Assembly (NCBI GenBank): GCA_947453645.1
Contig: CANGHG010000004.1
Coordinates: forward strand, 1 to 38,667
Reading direction: 5' to 3'
Origin: Comamonadaceae bacterium
GTDB taxonomy: Bacteria; Pseudomonadota; Gammaproteobacteria; Burkholderiales; Burkholderiaceae_C
DNA: 38,667 nucleotides
The notes under the pieces were generated by a model. The model was given only the letters and a program-made list of their open reading frames with translations. It was not told where the DNA came from and did no database searches. The translations under genes and the position numbers were made by a program. This document shows positions 1 through 9,366 of the stretch, in pieces; positions within the stretch are counted from its first letter, which is position 1, and every line of letters begins with the position of its first letter.

Positions 1-338
1 CAGGGTTTGGCGTAATGGTGAATCAAATGGTTCAAGCGGTACTCTTCGGTGAAGAAATCATCCAAGGCCGCGTCACCAGCCAATGCCGCTGTGTGAAAAA
101 ACCGAATGTCCCCTCCCGCGCAAAACGCACCGAACGCGCCCTCTTTGCCCATGCCCCGCATGGCCACGGCTTGCACACGATGGTCTTTCGCCCACGCCAA
201 CAACACCTCGGTGAGGCTTCGCACCATGCCCAAGGACAAGGCATTCAAGGCCTTGGCGCGGTTCAAGGTGATCAGGCCTACCGTGCCTTGCACCTCGGCC
301 AACACATCACCGTCTGGGATTGAAAAAGGATCATTCAT
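1..338 (-). CDS. 3-hydroxyisobutyryl-CoA hydrolase-like enoyl-CoA hydratase/isomerase (3' part cut by window)
   Basis: Only the first 112 codons are in the window; the gene runs off the left edge. The protein starts MNDPFSIPDG and has the crotonase N-terminal strand (VGLITLNRAKALNAL) followed by the oxyanion-hole segment FCAGGDIR at about residues 72-79. The stretch FFTEEYRLN (about residues 95-103) is typical of the 3-hydroxyisobutyryl-CoA hydrolase branch, which hydrolyses that thioester in valine breakdown, rather than of generic enoyl-CoA hydratases. The ATG overlaps the stop of the upstream transporter gene by 8 bases, so the two are probably translationally coupled. Catalytic residues further downstream cannot be checked because the rest is missing. 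Membership in the crotonase superfamily is firm; the exact substrate is inference. Confidence 0.82.
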   Translation of the reverse strand, partial: MNDPFSIPDGDVLAEVQGTVGLITLNRAKALNALSLGMVRSLTEVLLAWAKDHRVQAVAMRGMGKEGAFGAFCAGGDIRFFHTAALAGDAALDDFFTEEYRLNHLIHHYAKP

Positions 339-1221
339 GTTGTGTCTTCCTGTTTCGCGATTCGTTCCACGCCAAAGCGCACAGCACCAAGCCGCCGCCC
401 ACCAACACATTCAAGCCAGGCTCTTCACCGGCACCCCACCACGCCCAAGCAATGCCAAACAACACCTCGAGCAGGGCCAACAAAGCCACTTCATGCGACT
501 TCAACACCTGTGCGGCCCAGACAGCCAACAAACAAGGCACGGCCAATTGAAACAAGCCCAAGCAAGCCAACCACAGCACATCGCTGCCGCTGGCGACGCC
601 TGGCAATGCCAGTGGTGCGGTGATCAGACTGGAGATCACAGCACCCACCCACACGGCAGGCATGAAGTCCGCAGGCGTGTCAACCGATTGTTGATGATGG
701 GTGACATTCCATTGCACCGCACCTGCTACGGGGACGCACAAGGCCACGGCCATGCCCCACAGATGCGAGCCACCATCCATCTGGACTTGGCTGCTGAACA
801 TGAATGCCATGCCCATGCAAGCAGCCGCAATGGACAGCCAGGTGTGCGCGGCCAAAGGCTTGTGCAACACAAATCGAGACATCAAGGCGGTGAACATCGG
901 GCCCAAGGCCATGGTGATCAGCACATTGGCCACCGTGGTCATGGTCATGGCCAGCATGAAGGCGGTGAACATGGTGGCCCAGCACAGCCCTGAGAGCCAA
1001 AAGGTCTTGTCGCGCCAAGGCAACTGCGACCACAAAGCCCGGCCCTTGACCACAGGCAGCAGCACACTGAGCGAGAGCACGGTGAACAAACTGCGCCAAA
1101 AAGTGACCTCAAACCCTTGGGCTTGGGTCATTTGGCGAGACACCACCCCAGCGATAGACCACAGCAAAGTGGCCAACACCATCAAGCTCATGGCCTGTTT
1201 GTGGCTGAGCTTGTTAGCCAT
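331..1221 (-). CDS. EamA/DMT-family membrane transporter
   Basis: A 296-residue hydrophobic protein with about ten predicted membrane segments arranged as two EamA repeats (roughly residues 8-138 and 148-285), which is the usual DMT-exporter architecture and length. Family members export metabolites or amino acids; the substrate cannot be told from sequence. I start it at the ATG at 1221 (MANKLSHKQ) rather than the TTG two codons upstream. It begins 11 bases after the typA stop and its own stop overlaps the start of the crotonase gene, so it probably reads from the tail of the rimP-typA operon. It is not closely similar to the second EamA protein at 16106-17002. Confidence 0.85.
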   Translation of the reverse strand: MANKLSHKQAMSLMVLATLLWSIAGVVSRQMTQAQGFEVTFWRSLFTVLSLSVLLPVVKGRALWSQLPWRDKTFWLSGLCWATMFTAFMLAMTMTTVANVLITMALGPMFTALMSRFVLHKPLAAHTWLSIAAACMGMAFMFSSQVQMDGGSHLWGMAVALCVPVAGAVQWNVTHHQQSVDTPADFMPAVWVGAVISSLITAPLALPGVASGSDVLWLACLGLFQLAVPCLLAVWAAQVLKSHEVALLALLEVLFGIAWAWWGAGEEPGLNVLVGGGLVLCALAWNESRNRKTQHE

Positions 1222-1232
1222 GGCCAAAGTGA

Positions 1233-3059
1233 TCAGTTATCGCGACTGGCGCGTTTGCGTTCGTGCTCTTTCAAGTGACGCTTGCGCAAACGAACGCTTT
1301 TCGGGGTGATTTCCACCAACTCGTCGTCTTCAATGAATTGAACACCGTACTCCAAGGTGCATTGGATGGGTGGTGTGATTTTGATGGCATCTTCCTTGCC
1401 AGACACTCGGAAGTTGGTCAGCTGTTTGGTACGGGTGGCGTTCACCACCAAGTCGTTGTCGCGGCTGTGGATGCCCACAATCATGCCCTCATACACAGGG
1501 TCATTGGGTTTGACGAACATGCGACCACGATCGTCCAATTTGCCCAAGGCGTAGGTGAAAATTTCACCATCGTCCATGGAGATCAGCACGCCGTTTTTGC
1601 GGCCACCAATCTCCCCCTTGTGCGGTTCGTACTTGTCGAAGATGTTGGAAATCAGACCCGATCCACGTGTCAAGTTCAAGAACTCGGTGGTGAAACCAAT
1701 CAGGCCACGCGCAGGAATGCGGTATTCCAAACGCACACGACCACGTCCATCGGGCTCCATGTTGACCAACTCGCCTTTGCGCTCGCCCAAGGCTTGCATC
1801 ACGCCGCCCTGGTGTTGTTCTTCAATATCGGCAGTGACCAACTCGATAGGCTCGCAACGCTCGCCATTGATTTCACGGAACACCACACGCGGCTTGGAGA
1901 CAGCCATCTCGTAGCCTTCGCGGCGCATGTTTTCCAACAAAATGGTCAAGTGCAATTCACCACGACCGGCCACTTCAAAAATACCGTCTTCATCGGTTTC
2001 TTTGACGCGCAGCGCCACATTGTGTTGCAACTCTTTTTGCAGACGGTCCCAGATTTGACGGCTGGTGACGTACTTGCCTTCGCGACCAGCCAAGGGGCTG
2101 GTGTTGACACAGAAATTCATGATCAGCGTGGGTTCGTCCACTTTCAACATGGGCAGTGGCGCAGGTGTCAATGGGTCGGTCACGGTCACGCCAATGCCAA
2201 TCTCGTCGATGCCGTTGATCAAGACGATGTCGCCTGGGCCTGCTTCAGTGGCTTGAATGCGGTCCAAGCCCTGGAATTTCAAAACTTGGTTGATGCGGCC
2301 TTTGACAGGCGTGCTGCCAGGGCCTTCCATGACCACCACGTCCATGTTGGGCTTGATGGTGCCTGCACTGATACGGCCCACGCCAATGCGGCCCACAAAG
2401 GTGGAGAAGTCGAGCGCAGAAATTTGCAACTGCAAAGGCGCAGCAGGGTCACCTTGTTGGGCAGGCACATGCTTCAACACGGTGTCAAACAAGGCTGACA
2501 TGTCGGGGCCCCATTGCTCGCCTTGCGGGCCTTCTTCCAAGGATGACCAGCCATTGATGCCGGAGGCGTACACCACGGGGAAATCGAGTTGCTCGTCGTT
2601 GGCGCCCAGCTTGTCAAATAAATCGAAAGCGGCATTGATGACCTTGCCGCAATCGGCACCAGGCTTGTCCACCTTGTTGACCACCACGATGGGCTTCAAG
2701 CCCAAGGCCAAAGCTTTCTTGGTCACAAAGCGGGTTTGCGGCATGGGGCCTTCTTGCGCGTCGATCAACAGCACCACGCCGTCAACCATGGACAAGGCAC
2801 GTTCGACTTCGCCACCAAAGTCCGCGTGTCCGGGCGTGTCCACGATGTTGATGTGGGTGCCTTTCCAGCTGACCGCGCAATTCTTGGCCAAGATGGTGAT
2901 GCCGCGTTCACGCTCAATCGCGTTGTTGTCCATCACGGTATCCACCACTTTTTCGTGGTCGGCAAAGGTGCCCGACTGACGCAAGAGTTGGTCCACCATG
3001 GTGGTTTTGCCATGGTCAACGTGGGCAATGATGGCGATGTTTCGAATTTGTAAGGTCAT
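1233..3059 (-). CDS. typA: Ribosome-associated translational GTPase TypA/BipA
   Basis: 608 residues, the usual length for TypA/BipA, a GTPase that binds the 70S ribosome and supports 50S assembly and stress or low-temperature growth. The G1 motif HVDHGKTT lies at about residues 13-20, DTPGHADF (G3) at about 72-79 and NKVDKPGA (G4) at about 127-134; EF-G-like domains III and V and the BipA-specific C-terminal domain follow. The start at 3059 (MTLQIRNIA) is chosen because it begins at the conserved N-terminus and its ATG overlaps the truB stop in an ATGA arrangement. An upstream in-frame extension to 3200 lies inside truB and is not conserved-looking. It is the sixth gene of the rimP-nusA-infB-rbfA-truB-typA run. 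Confidence 0.97.
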   Translation of the reverse strand: MTLQIRNIAIIAHVDHGKTTMVDQLLRQSGTFADHEKVVDTVMDNNAIERERGITILAKNCAVSWKGTHINIVDTPGHADFGGEVERALSMVDGVVLLIDAQEGPMPQTRFVTKKALALGLKPIVVVNKVDKPGADCGKVINAAFDLFDKLGANDEQLDFPVVYASGINGWSSLEEGPQGEQWGPDMSALFDTVLKHVPAQQGDPAAPLQLQISALDFSTFVGRIGVGRISAGTIKPNMDVVVMEGPGSTPVKGRINQVLKFQGLDRIQATEAGPGDIVLINGIDEIGIGVTVTDPLTPAPLPMLKVDEPTLIMNFCVNTSPLAGREGKYVTSRQIWDRLQKELQHNVALRVKETDEDGIFEVAGRGELHLTILLENMRREGYEMAVSKPRVVFREINGERCEPIELVTADIEEQHQGGVMQALGERKGELVNMEPDGRGRVRLEYRIPARGLIGFTTEFLNLTRGSGLISNIFDKYEPHKGEIGGRKNGVLISMDDGEIFTYALGKLDDRGRMFVKPNDPVYEGMIVGIHSRDNDLVVNATRTKQLTNFRVSGKEDAIKITPPIQCTLEYGVQFIEDDELVEITPKSVRLRKRHLKEHERKRASRDN

Positions 3060-4006
3060 GCTGCACTCTCGAGTAAAGATTGGATTTCTTGGGGATTCAA
3101 CAAGCGCTCGGGAATCAATTCCCCAGCGCGAACATGGGCGGTACCCAGCAATGCATGGGGGCTGGCACCGTAAACAGCCACTTGGTCCTGGTCGGGCCAA
3201 GCGCCACGGCGACGCACACCGCTTAAGAAGCGACCTGCATCATCGGCTTGCAATGTGATGGGGTGATGACTGTCTAGCAGCGCATCCACCGGTTTCAACT
3301 GGGTGTGCAACTGTGCCTCGGACATGGCTTCCAAGGCTTCCAGGCTGACGCATTCATCAATGGCAAAGCGTCCACTTTGTACGCGGCGCAATGCACTTAA
3401 AAACGCACCGCAACCCAAGGCAAGGCCAATGTCTTCGCCCAGCGTGCGGATGTAAGTGCCCTTAGAGCAATGGGCTTTGAGCCACACGCTGCGCACACCG
3501 TCTTGTTCGGGCAATTCTTTCAATTCAAGCGCGTGGATGGTGACTTGCCTGGGGGCGCGTTCCACATCCACACCCTCGCGGGCGTATTCGTACAAGGCCT
3601 TGCCGTCTTTTTTCAAGGCACTGTGCATGGGCGGCATTTGCATCAACACACCTGTGAACAAGGCTTGCACTTGCGTCAATTGTTCGGGTGTGAAATTCAC
3701 GGGTGCTTCGGCAATCACCTCGCCTTCAGCGTCTGCGGTGCTGGTGCGCTGCCCCATGCGAAGCACGGCTTCATAGGTTTTGTCGGCATCCAAATGCAAT
3801 TGGCTGAACTTGGTGGCCGCGCCAAAACACAGGGGCAACACACCGGTGGCACGTGGGTCTAGCGTGCCGGTGTGACCCGCTTTTTCAGCGCGCAGCAACC
3901 ACTTGGCCTTTTGCAAAGCCTGGTTGCTAGAGAGTCCGAGGGGTTTGTCCAACAGCAACACCCCATGCACGGGGCGCCGTTGCACCCGTGTGCGTGGCGT
4001 GTTCAT
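3056..4006 (-). CDS. truB: tRNA pseudouridine(55) synthase TruB
   Basis: 316 residues. TruB isomerises U55 to pseudouridine in the T-loop of tRNAs. The N-terminal HGVLLLDKPLG motif (residues 14-24) and the catalytic-Asp motif GHTGTLDP (Asp50) are both present, and the C-terminal region carries the TruB second-domain and PUA-like segment (RRRGAWPDQDQVAVY). The start MNTPRTRVQRR at 4006 fits family N-termini and lies 4 bases after the rbfA stop. An in-frame extension further upstream would run into rbfA. The stop overlaps the typA ATG by 4 bases, which suggests translational coupling. Confidence 0.96.
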   Translation of the reverse strand: MNTPRTRVQRRPVHGVLLLDKPLGLSSNQALQKAKWLLRAEKAGHTGTLDPRATGVLPLCFGAATKFSQLHLDADKTYEAVLRMGQRTSTADAEGEVIAEAPVNFTPEQLTQVQALFTGVLMQMPPMHSALKKDGKALYEYAREGVDVERAPRQVTIHALELKELPEQDGVRSVWLKAHCSKGTYIRTLGEDIGLALGCGAFLSALRRVQSGRFAIDECVSLEALEAMSEAQLHTQLKPVDALLDSHHPITLQADDAGRFLSGVRRRGAWPDQDQVAVYGASPHALLGTAHVRAGELIPERLLNPQEIQSLLESAA

Positions 4007-4010
4007 GTGC

Positions 4011-4382
4011 TTATTCGGTGTCTTTGGCGCGTGAGGCGACAGCTCGCGCAATCAAGGCGTTCATGTCGGCAGCGCGTTCGGGGGTGCGGTCGTATTGGAA
4101 ATGCAATGTGGGCACGGTGTGGATGTGCAAACGTTTGAACAAACCATTGCGTAAAAAACCCGCTGCTTGATTCAAGCCTTCTGCACAGGACTCTGGCTCA
4201 CCCACCAAGACGCTGAAAAACACCTTGGCGTGCGCATAGTCGGGTGTGACTTCCACCGACTGGATGGTGACCATGCCCAACCTAGGGTCCTTCAACTCGC
4301 GGATCAACTCGGCCAAATCACGCTGGATTTGGTCGGCGACGCGAAAACCGCGATGGGCTGTTGAAGACTTCTTGGCGGGCAT
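4011..4382 (-). CDS. rbfA: 30S ribosome-binding factor RbfA
   Basis: 123 residues. RbfA is a small KH-fold protein that binds the 30S subunit during late 16S rRNA maturation and cold adaptation. Visible family features are [14 protein letters not shown] near the N-terminus, the [22 protein letters not shown] strand region and the [11 protein letters not shown] motif near the C-terminus. The start at 4382 ([14 protein letters not shown]) is 8 bases after the infB stop; an upstream in-frame extension has no family resemblance. Its place between infB and truB is the conserved one. Confidence 0.95.
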   Translation of the reverse strand: MPAKKSSTAHRGFRVADQIQRDLAELIRELKDPRLGMVTIQSVEVTPDYAHAKVFFSVLVGEPESCAEGLNQAAGFLRNGLFKRLHIHTVPTLHFQYDRTPERAADMNALIARAVASRAKDTE

Positions 4383-4390
4383 GCAGTGTC

Positions 4391-7192
4391 TTAAATCGTG
4401 CGAGCGACTTCCTTGATTTCGAAGAATTCGAGTTGATCGCCTTCTTGGATGTCGTTGTAACCCTTCAGATTCAAACCGCACTCGAAGTTTTCTTTGACTT
4501 CGCGCACGTCATCTTTGAAGCGCTTCAAGCTCTCGAGTTCGCCTGTGAAGATGACCACGTTCTCGCGCAGCAAACGCAAACGCGCATTGCGACGCACCAC
4601 CCCGTTGGTGACCATGCAACCTGCAATCGCACCAATTTTGCTGATGCGGAAGACTTGGCGAATCTCGGCCATGCCAATGACTTCTTCCTTCTTGTCAGGC
4701 GTCAACATGCCTGACATGGCGGCTTTCAATTCATCGACCGCGTCGTAAATGATGTTGTAGTAATGGATGTCCACACCATTGCCTTCGGCGAGCTTGCGCG
4801 CGCCTGCATCGGCACGAACATTGAAGCCGATGACCACCGCTTTGGACGCGATGGCCAAGTTGATGTCCGACTCGCTGATGCCACCAACCGCGCCGTAGAC
4901 CAATTGCACACGCACTTCTTCGTTGGTGAGTTTGAGCAAAGAAGCGGCCAAGGCTTCTTGCGAACCTTGCACGTCGGCCTTGATGATGATGGGCAGGTTT
5001 TTGATTTCGCCAGACGCCATGTCGGTGAACATGTTCTCCAGCTTGGCGGCTTGTTGCTTGGCCAGCTTGGTGTTGCGGAATTTGCCAGCACGGTAGGTGG
5101 CAATTTCACGGGCGCGACGTTCGTCACTGAGCACCATGAATTCGTCACCCGCTTGGGGCACTTCGGTGAGACCTTGAATTTCCACCGGGATGGAAGGACC
5201 AGCCGATTTGATGGACTTGCCGTTTTCGTCCAACATGGCGCGCACTCGGCCATAGGTTTGACCGGCCAACACCACATCGCCTGTTTTCAAGGTGCCTGAT
5301 TGCACCAAGATGGTGGCCACAGGGCCGCGACCTTTGTCCAAACTGGCTTCAATGACCAAGCCTTTGGCCATGGCGTCGATGGGTGCTTTGAGCTCCAACA
5401 CCTCGGCTTGTAGCAGCACTTGCTCCAGCAAATCGTCAATGCCTTGACCGGTTTTGGCAGACACCGACACGAAGGGCGAGTCCCCTCCGAATTCTTCGGG
5501 CACCACTTCTTCAACCACCAACTCGCCTTTGACGCGGTCGGGGTTGGCATCGGGCTTGTCGATCTTGTTGATCGCGACAACGATGGGCACACCGGCTGCT
5601 TTGGCGTGTTTGATGGCCTCTTTGGTTTGCGGCATGACGCCGTCATCGGCGGCCACCACCAAGATGACGATGTCGGTGGCTTGGGCACCACGGGCACGCA
5701 TGGCCGTGAAAGCCTCGTGTCCAGGGGTATCCAAGAACGACACCATGCCACGCGGTGTTTCCACGTGATAAGCACCAATGTGCTGGGTGATACCACCTGC
5801 TTCACCCGAAGCCACTTTGGCACGCCGGATGTAGTCAAGCAAAGAGGTTTTGCCGTGGTCCACGTGGCCCATGACCGTGACCACAGGGGCACGTGTGACG
5901 GATTCGGCTTGAAGACCTGAGGCTTCTTCTTCGGTGAAGGCTTCGGGATCATCCAAGGCTGCGATGACGGCTTTGTGGCCCATTTCTTCCACCACGATCA
6001 TGGCGGTGTCTTGGTCCAAAGGCTGGTTGATGGTGACCATCTGACCCAATTTCATCAGTTGTTTGATGACCTCAGAGGCTTTGATGGCCATCTTGTGGGC
6101 CAACTCGGCCACAGTGATGGTTTCAGGCACATGCACTTCAATGACACGCGCTTCCACCGGTGCTGATTGCACGGGCGTGTCGTCGCGATCGCGGTCACGG
6201 CGACCACGTGGGCCACCACGCCAGCTGTTGCGACCCACACCACCACTGGCATCGCCACGGGTTTTGATTTCTTTTTTCTTGGCTTGTTCATCGGCCCAGC
6301 TGGACGACAGCTTGGCGCTTTTGACTTCTTTTTGACCGTCTTTGGTGACCGCACCACCTGCGGGCCTGGCCCCAGGCGCGGTGCTGCCAGCAGCCGGTTT
6401 GTGCAAAGTGCCTTTGATGGCTTTGGGGTCAGCTGCGGGTTTTTCGGGTTCGGGTTTTTTCGCGACCAAGACCTTCTTGGGCGCATTCATCATGGTGCGA
6501 ATGGCTTCGGCTTCGGCCAAGGCAGTGCGGCGACGAGAGTCCAAATCTTTGGCACGAGCGGCGTCTTCTTCGGCACTGGCTTTGGCGGCAGCTTCACGCT
6601 CAGCAGCTTCAGCTTGGGCCTTGGCCAATTGCTCGGCTGCTTTGACTGCATCTGCATCCACGGCGGGTGCCAGCTTGGCTGCTTGGGCTTCGCGCTCTTT
6701 GGCCTCTTGGGCTTCGCGCAAGCGGCGTTTTTCAACCAGTTCTTCTTCTTGACGGCGAATGAACTCGGCTTGGCGACGTGCTTCTTCTTCGCGCCTGGCA
6801 AGTTCGGCTTGGTCGAGGATGGGTTGTTGAGGCGCGGGCGCTTCAACATGAGGCTCAGCCTCTGGTGCGGCAGTCGCGTCCACGGGTTCATCGTCGCGTT
6901 TGATGAAGGTGCGTTTTTTACGCACTTCCACCTGAATCGTGCGGGCCTTGCCAGTGGCATCGGCTTGCTTGATCTCAGAGGTGGATTTTTTCACCAGCGT
7001 GATTTTTTTACGCTCAGGCGTGTCTGTTCCATGACTGGCTTTCAAAAAACCCAGCAATTTTTGCTTGTCAGCATCCGTCAACTCGTCAGCAGCAGAGGCC
7101 TTGGCCACGCCTGCAGACTTCAACTGCTCAAGCAGTGTGTCGGGTGATTTTTTGAGTTCCTTGGCAAACTCGGCAACCGTTGTGATGGTCAT
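4391..7192 (-). CDS. infB: Translation initiation factor IF-2
   Basis: 933 residues, a normal length for a betaproteobacterial IF-2, which delivers fMet-tRNA to the 30S initiation complex and promotes subunit joining with GTP. The N-terminus has the IF2-N fold (about 1-52), then a long charged Ala/Glu/Lys/Arg-rich linker (about 120-345) likely to be coiled or disordered, then a second IF2-N domain (about 352-405). The G domain starts at GHVDHGKT (442-449) and includes DTPGHEAF and NKIDKP. Domains II to IV follow, ending near [10 protein letters not shown]. The start has an AGGAA ribosome site. Its linker produces long open frames on the opposite strand that are shadows. Confidence 0.98.
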   Translation of the reverse strand: MTITTVAEFAKELKKSPDTLLEQLKSAGVAKASAADELTDADKQKLLGFLKASHGTDTPERKKITLVKKSTSEIKQADATGKARTIQVEVRKKRTFIKRDDEPVDATAAPEAEPHVEAPAPQQPILDQAELARREEEARRQAEFIRRQEEELVEKRRLREAQEAKEREAQAAKLAPAVDADAVKAAEQLAKAQAEAAEREAAAKASAEEDAARAKDLDSRRRTALAEAEAIRTMMNAPKKVLVAKKPEPEKPAADPKAIKGTLHKPAAGSTAPGARPAGGAVTKDGQKEVKSAKLSSSWADEQAKKKEIKTRGDASGGVGRNSWRGGPRGRRDRDRDDTPVQSAPVEARVIEVHVPETITVAELAHKMAIKASEVIKQLMKLGQMVTINQPLDQDTAMIVVEEMGHKAVIAALDDPEAFTEEEASGLQAESVTRAPVVTVMGHVDHGKTSLLDYIRRAKVASGEAGGITQHIGAYHVETPRGMVSFLDTPGHEAFTAMRARGAQATDIVILVVAADDGVMPQTKEAIKHAKAAGVPIVVAINKIDKPDANPDRVKGELVVEEVVPEEFGGDSPFVSVSAKTGQGIDDLLEQVLLQAEVLELKAPIDAMAKGLVIEASLDKGRGPVATILVQSGTLKTGDVVLAGQTYGRVRAMLDENGKSIKSAGPSIPVEIQGLTEVPQAGDEFMVLSDERRAREIATYRAGKFRNTKLAKQQAAKLENMFTDMASGEIKNLPIIIKADVQGSQEALAASLLKLTNEEVRVQLVYGAVGGISESDINLAIASKAVVIGFNVRADAGARKLAEGNGVDIHYYNIIYDAVDELKAAMSGMLTPDKKEEVIGMAEIRQVFRISKIGAIAGCMVTNGVVRRNARLRLLRENVVIFTGELESLKRFKDDVREVKENFECGLNLKGYNDIQEGDQLEFFEIKEVARTI

Positions 7193-7216
7193 CTGTGGTG
7201 TTCCTCTTCATGACCG

Positions 7217-8701
7217 TTACGCTTGACCCGTGAACCAATGTTCACGCGCCTTCAGGATCAAAGTTTTTGCATCTTCTTCAGACTGACCGGTGATGTCCAC
7301 CAGTTCGTCCACCGCCAAATCGGCCAAATCGTCACGGGTGTGCACGCCACCCAAGGCCAATTTGGCAATCACTTCAGCATCTAAGCCGTCCAAGTCGCGC
7401 AGGTCTTGCGAAACTTCTTCAACGCTTTCTTCACGGGCAATTTCCATGGTGAGCAAAGCATCTTTGGCACGGGCCCGCAATTCGTTCACGGTGTCTTCGT
7501 CAAAGCTTTCAATTTCCAGCATTTCTTGTAGCGGCACATAAGCCACTTCTTCCAAGCTGGTGAAACCTTCTTCAATCAGGATGTCGGCCACTTCTTGGTC
7601 AACGTCCAGTTTTTCAACAAACAAAGCACGCAAACCTTCGGTTTCGTTGGCTGCTTTTTGCGCCGATTCGGCCGCGTCCATGATGTTGATTTTCCAGCCG
7701 GTGAGGTCAGAGGCCAAACGCACGTTTTGACCGCCGCGACCGATGGCCATGGCCAGGTTCTCATCGTCCACCACCACGTCCATGGCATGTTTTTCTTCGT
7801 CCACCACGATGGACGACACATTGGCTGGGGCCAAAGCGCCGATGACGAACTGGGCAGGGTCTTCGCTCCACAGCACGATGTCGACGCGCTCACCTGCCAA
7901 TTCATTGGTCACCGCGTTGACCCGGGTGCCACGCACACCAACACAGGTGCCGATGGGGTCGACGCGTTTGTCATGGGAAATGACAGCGATTTTGGCGCGT
8001 GAACCAGGGTCACGAGCGCAGGATTTGATTTCCAACAAGCCTTGCTCAATTTCGGGCACTTCCTGACGGAAGAGTTCAATCATGAATTCAGGGGCTGAGC
8101 GCGACAAGATGATGGGCGCACCACGCAAGGTGGTGTCGACTTCCATGATCATGGCGCGGACACGGTCGGCGCTGCGCAGGTTTTCCTTGGGGATCATTTC
8201 ATTGCGACGCAAACGGCCTTCCACACGACCGCTCTCCACAATCAGGTCACCCTTGTCCATGCGTTTGACAGTACCGACAAAAATTTTGTCGCCACGCGCC
8301 AAAAAGTCGGACAAGAGCATTTCGCGCTCTGCGTCGCGGATTTTTTGCAAGATGACCTGTTTGGCCGCCATGGCACCAATGCGACCGATGGGCAAAGACT
8401 CGATGTTTTCCTCGATGTACTCGCCCTCTTCAATGTCTGCCAGACGCTCTTTGGCATCCATCAGCATTTCTTCAGCATCGGGGTTTTGCAAGCCTGCTTC
8501 ATCAGGCACCACCAACCAACGACGGAAGGTTTCGTATTCACCTGAATCACGGTCCATGGCGACGCGGATGTCCACATCGCCTTCATACAATTTTTTAGTG
8601 GCTTGGGCCAACGCGGATTCCACCGCACCAAACACCAAGTCGCGCTCGACATTTTTCTCGCGCGAGATGGCGTCCACCAACATGAGCATTTCGCGATTCA
8701 T
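7217..8701 (-). CDS. nusA: Transcription termination/antitermination factor NusA
   Basis: 494 residues, matching proteobacterial NusA. NusA binds RNA polymerase and nascent RNA to modulate pausing, intrinsic termination and antitermination. The order is an N-terminal polymerase-binding domain (about 1-130), an S1 domain (about 135-200, [16 protein letters not shown]), two KH domains (about 200-345; [16 protein letters not shown] and [11 protein letters not shown] are the recognisable parts) and two acidic helix-hairpin repeats at the C-terminus (about 355-490). The ATG overlaps the rimP stop by 4 bases (ATGA). In E. coli NusA feeds back on its own operon, which matters for the hairpin in the rimP leader. 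Confidence 0.98.
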   Translation of the reverse strand: MNREMLMLVDAISREKNVERDLVFGAVESALAQATKKLYEGDVDIRVAMDRDSGEYETFRRWLVVPDEAGLQNPDAEEMLMDAKERLADIEEGEYIEENIESLPIGRIGAMAAKQVILQKIRDAEREMLLSDFLARGDKIFVGTVKRMDKGDLIVESGRVEGRLRRNEMIPKENLRSADRVRAMIMEVDTTLRGAPIILSRSAPEFMIELFRQEVPEIEQGLLEIKSCARDPGSRAKIAVISHDKRVDPIGTCVGVRGTRVNAVTNELAGERVDIVLWSEDPAQFVIGALAPANVSSIVVDEEKHAMDVVVDDENLAMAIGRGGQNVRLASDLTGWKINIMDAAESAQKAANETEGLRALFVEKLDVDQEVADILIEEGFTSLEEVAYVPLQEMLEIESFDEDTVNELRARAKDALLTMEIAREESVEEVSQDLRDLDGLDAEVIAKLALGGVHTRDDLADLAVDELVDITGQSEEDAKTLILKAREHWFTGQA

Positions 8702-9276
8702 GATTCAGTACTCCTGTTCTCAGCGGGCCTGCGGCCCTTGAAATTCACAATCGGCGCCAGGCGAGCGTCGCGCAATTCACTCAAGGTGAACTGCAACGCT
8801 TGCACTGGCAAGTCTTTTTGGACCCGCGCTGGGCGCATGCCCGGCTTGCTGGTCGGCTCATCACGCCAGGTGATTTGCCAAGTTTGTGGGGTATCCGTGC
8901 TTTCCAACACCCCTCGAAATTTCTTGCGATTGGCGGCCACCAAGCCACCGGCTGCCGCCCCCATGGGCGCTTTGAGCGTGAGGTCGATCTCTTGACCCAC
9001 AAAACGCAAAAAATCGTTTTCTGAACGCAAAGGTCGGTCGATACCGGGCGAGGACACCTCTAAACGGCTGTACTCGGTACCTTCAACTTCCAACACGAAT
9101 TGCAATTGGCGAGTGACTTTTTCACAGTCTTCCACCTGAACAAACAGCTCGGGCGCACCCGGCTGCCAAGGCAAATCGAGGGTGACGCGCAACAAACCAC
9201 CGGCGGATCGCTCCACCTCCACCAGCTGGTAACCCAAGCCCGTGACAGTCTGTTCAATGATGTCTTGCAATGCCAA
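8698..9276 (-). CDS. rimP: Ribosome maturation factor RimP
   Basis: 192 residues; first gene of the nusA-infB operon. RimP assists 30S subunit maturation. The two RimP domains are visible: an N-terminal alpha/beta part with [13 protein letters not shown] and the signature [13 protein letters not shown] (about residues 73-85), then an Sm-like C-terminal domain. The start is a TTG at 9276 (TTG GCA TTG CAA). No in-frame ATG lies near, and [22 protein letters not shown] aligns in length with known RimP N-termini. A purine-rich GGGTGAAAAG sits just upstream. A rare start codon in this first gene could limit its translation. Only 16 bases separate the T-run of an intrinsic terminator from this start. 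Confidence 0.94.
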   Translation of the reverse strand: MALQDIIEQTVTGLGYQLVEVERSAGGLLRVTLDLPWQPGAPELFVQVEDCEKVTRQLQFVLEVEGTEYSRLEVSSPGIDRPLRSENDFLRFVGQEIDLTLKAPMGAAAGGLVAANRKKFRGVLESTDTPQTWQITWRDEPTSKPGMRPARVQKDLPVQALQFTLSELRDARLAPIVNFKGRRPAENRSTES

Positions 9277-9292
9277 CGCTTTTCACCCGACC

Positions 9293-9325
9293 AAAAAAAA
9301 CGGGCGGTTGGGATGTCCGCCCGTT
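9293..9325 (-). terminator. Intrinsic terminator or attenuator in the rimP leader
   Basis: On the minus strand a 9 bp perfect stem (AACGGGCGG paired with CCGCCCGTT, arms at 9317-9325 and 9299-9307) with a 9-base loop is followed by a run of eight T (9300-9293). It lies 42 bases after the yejF stop and ends 16 bases before the rimP start codon. It can terminate the yejABEF transcript. Because no promoter fits between it and rimP, transcripts for rimP must pass through it, so it may also act as an attenuator. Confidence 0.85.
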
Positions 9326-9343
9326 ATCGTTCATTTGGCCGCT

Positions 9344-9349
9344 ATTGTA
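9344..9349 (-). promoter_or_regulatory. rimP: Candidate -10 element for the rimP-nusA-infB operon
   Basis: The minus strand reads TACAAT here, one base from the sigma-70 consensus, inside the 90-base gap between yejF and rimP. The -35 position (17 bases upstream) is poor and falls at the end of yejF. A start about 7 bases downstream would give a leader of about 60 nt that contains the whole terminator hairpin. This is a sequence match only. Confidence 0.45.
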
Positions 9350-9366
9350 ACCATTTATCAGCCGGT

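Noticed and set aside
1263-2498. 411-codon open frame on the plus strand opposite typA
   Set aside because: It is fully antisense to the conserved typA coding sequence, is His/Gln-rich, and has no family resemblance; typical shadow frame in GC-rich DNA.
3060-3200. N-terminal extension of typA upstream of 3059
   Set aside because: It lies inside truB, is not TypA-like, and the ATG at 3059 sits in a normal ATGA overlap.
6167-7147. 326-codon Phe/Gly-rich open frame on the plus strand
   Set aside because: Antisense of the Lys/Glu/Ala-rich linker of IF-2; the low-complexity composition explains it.
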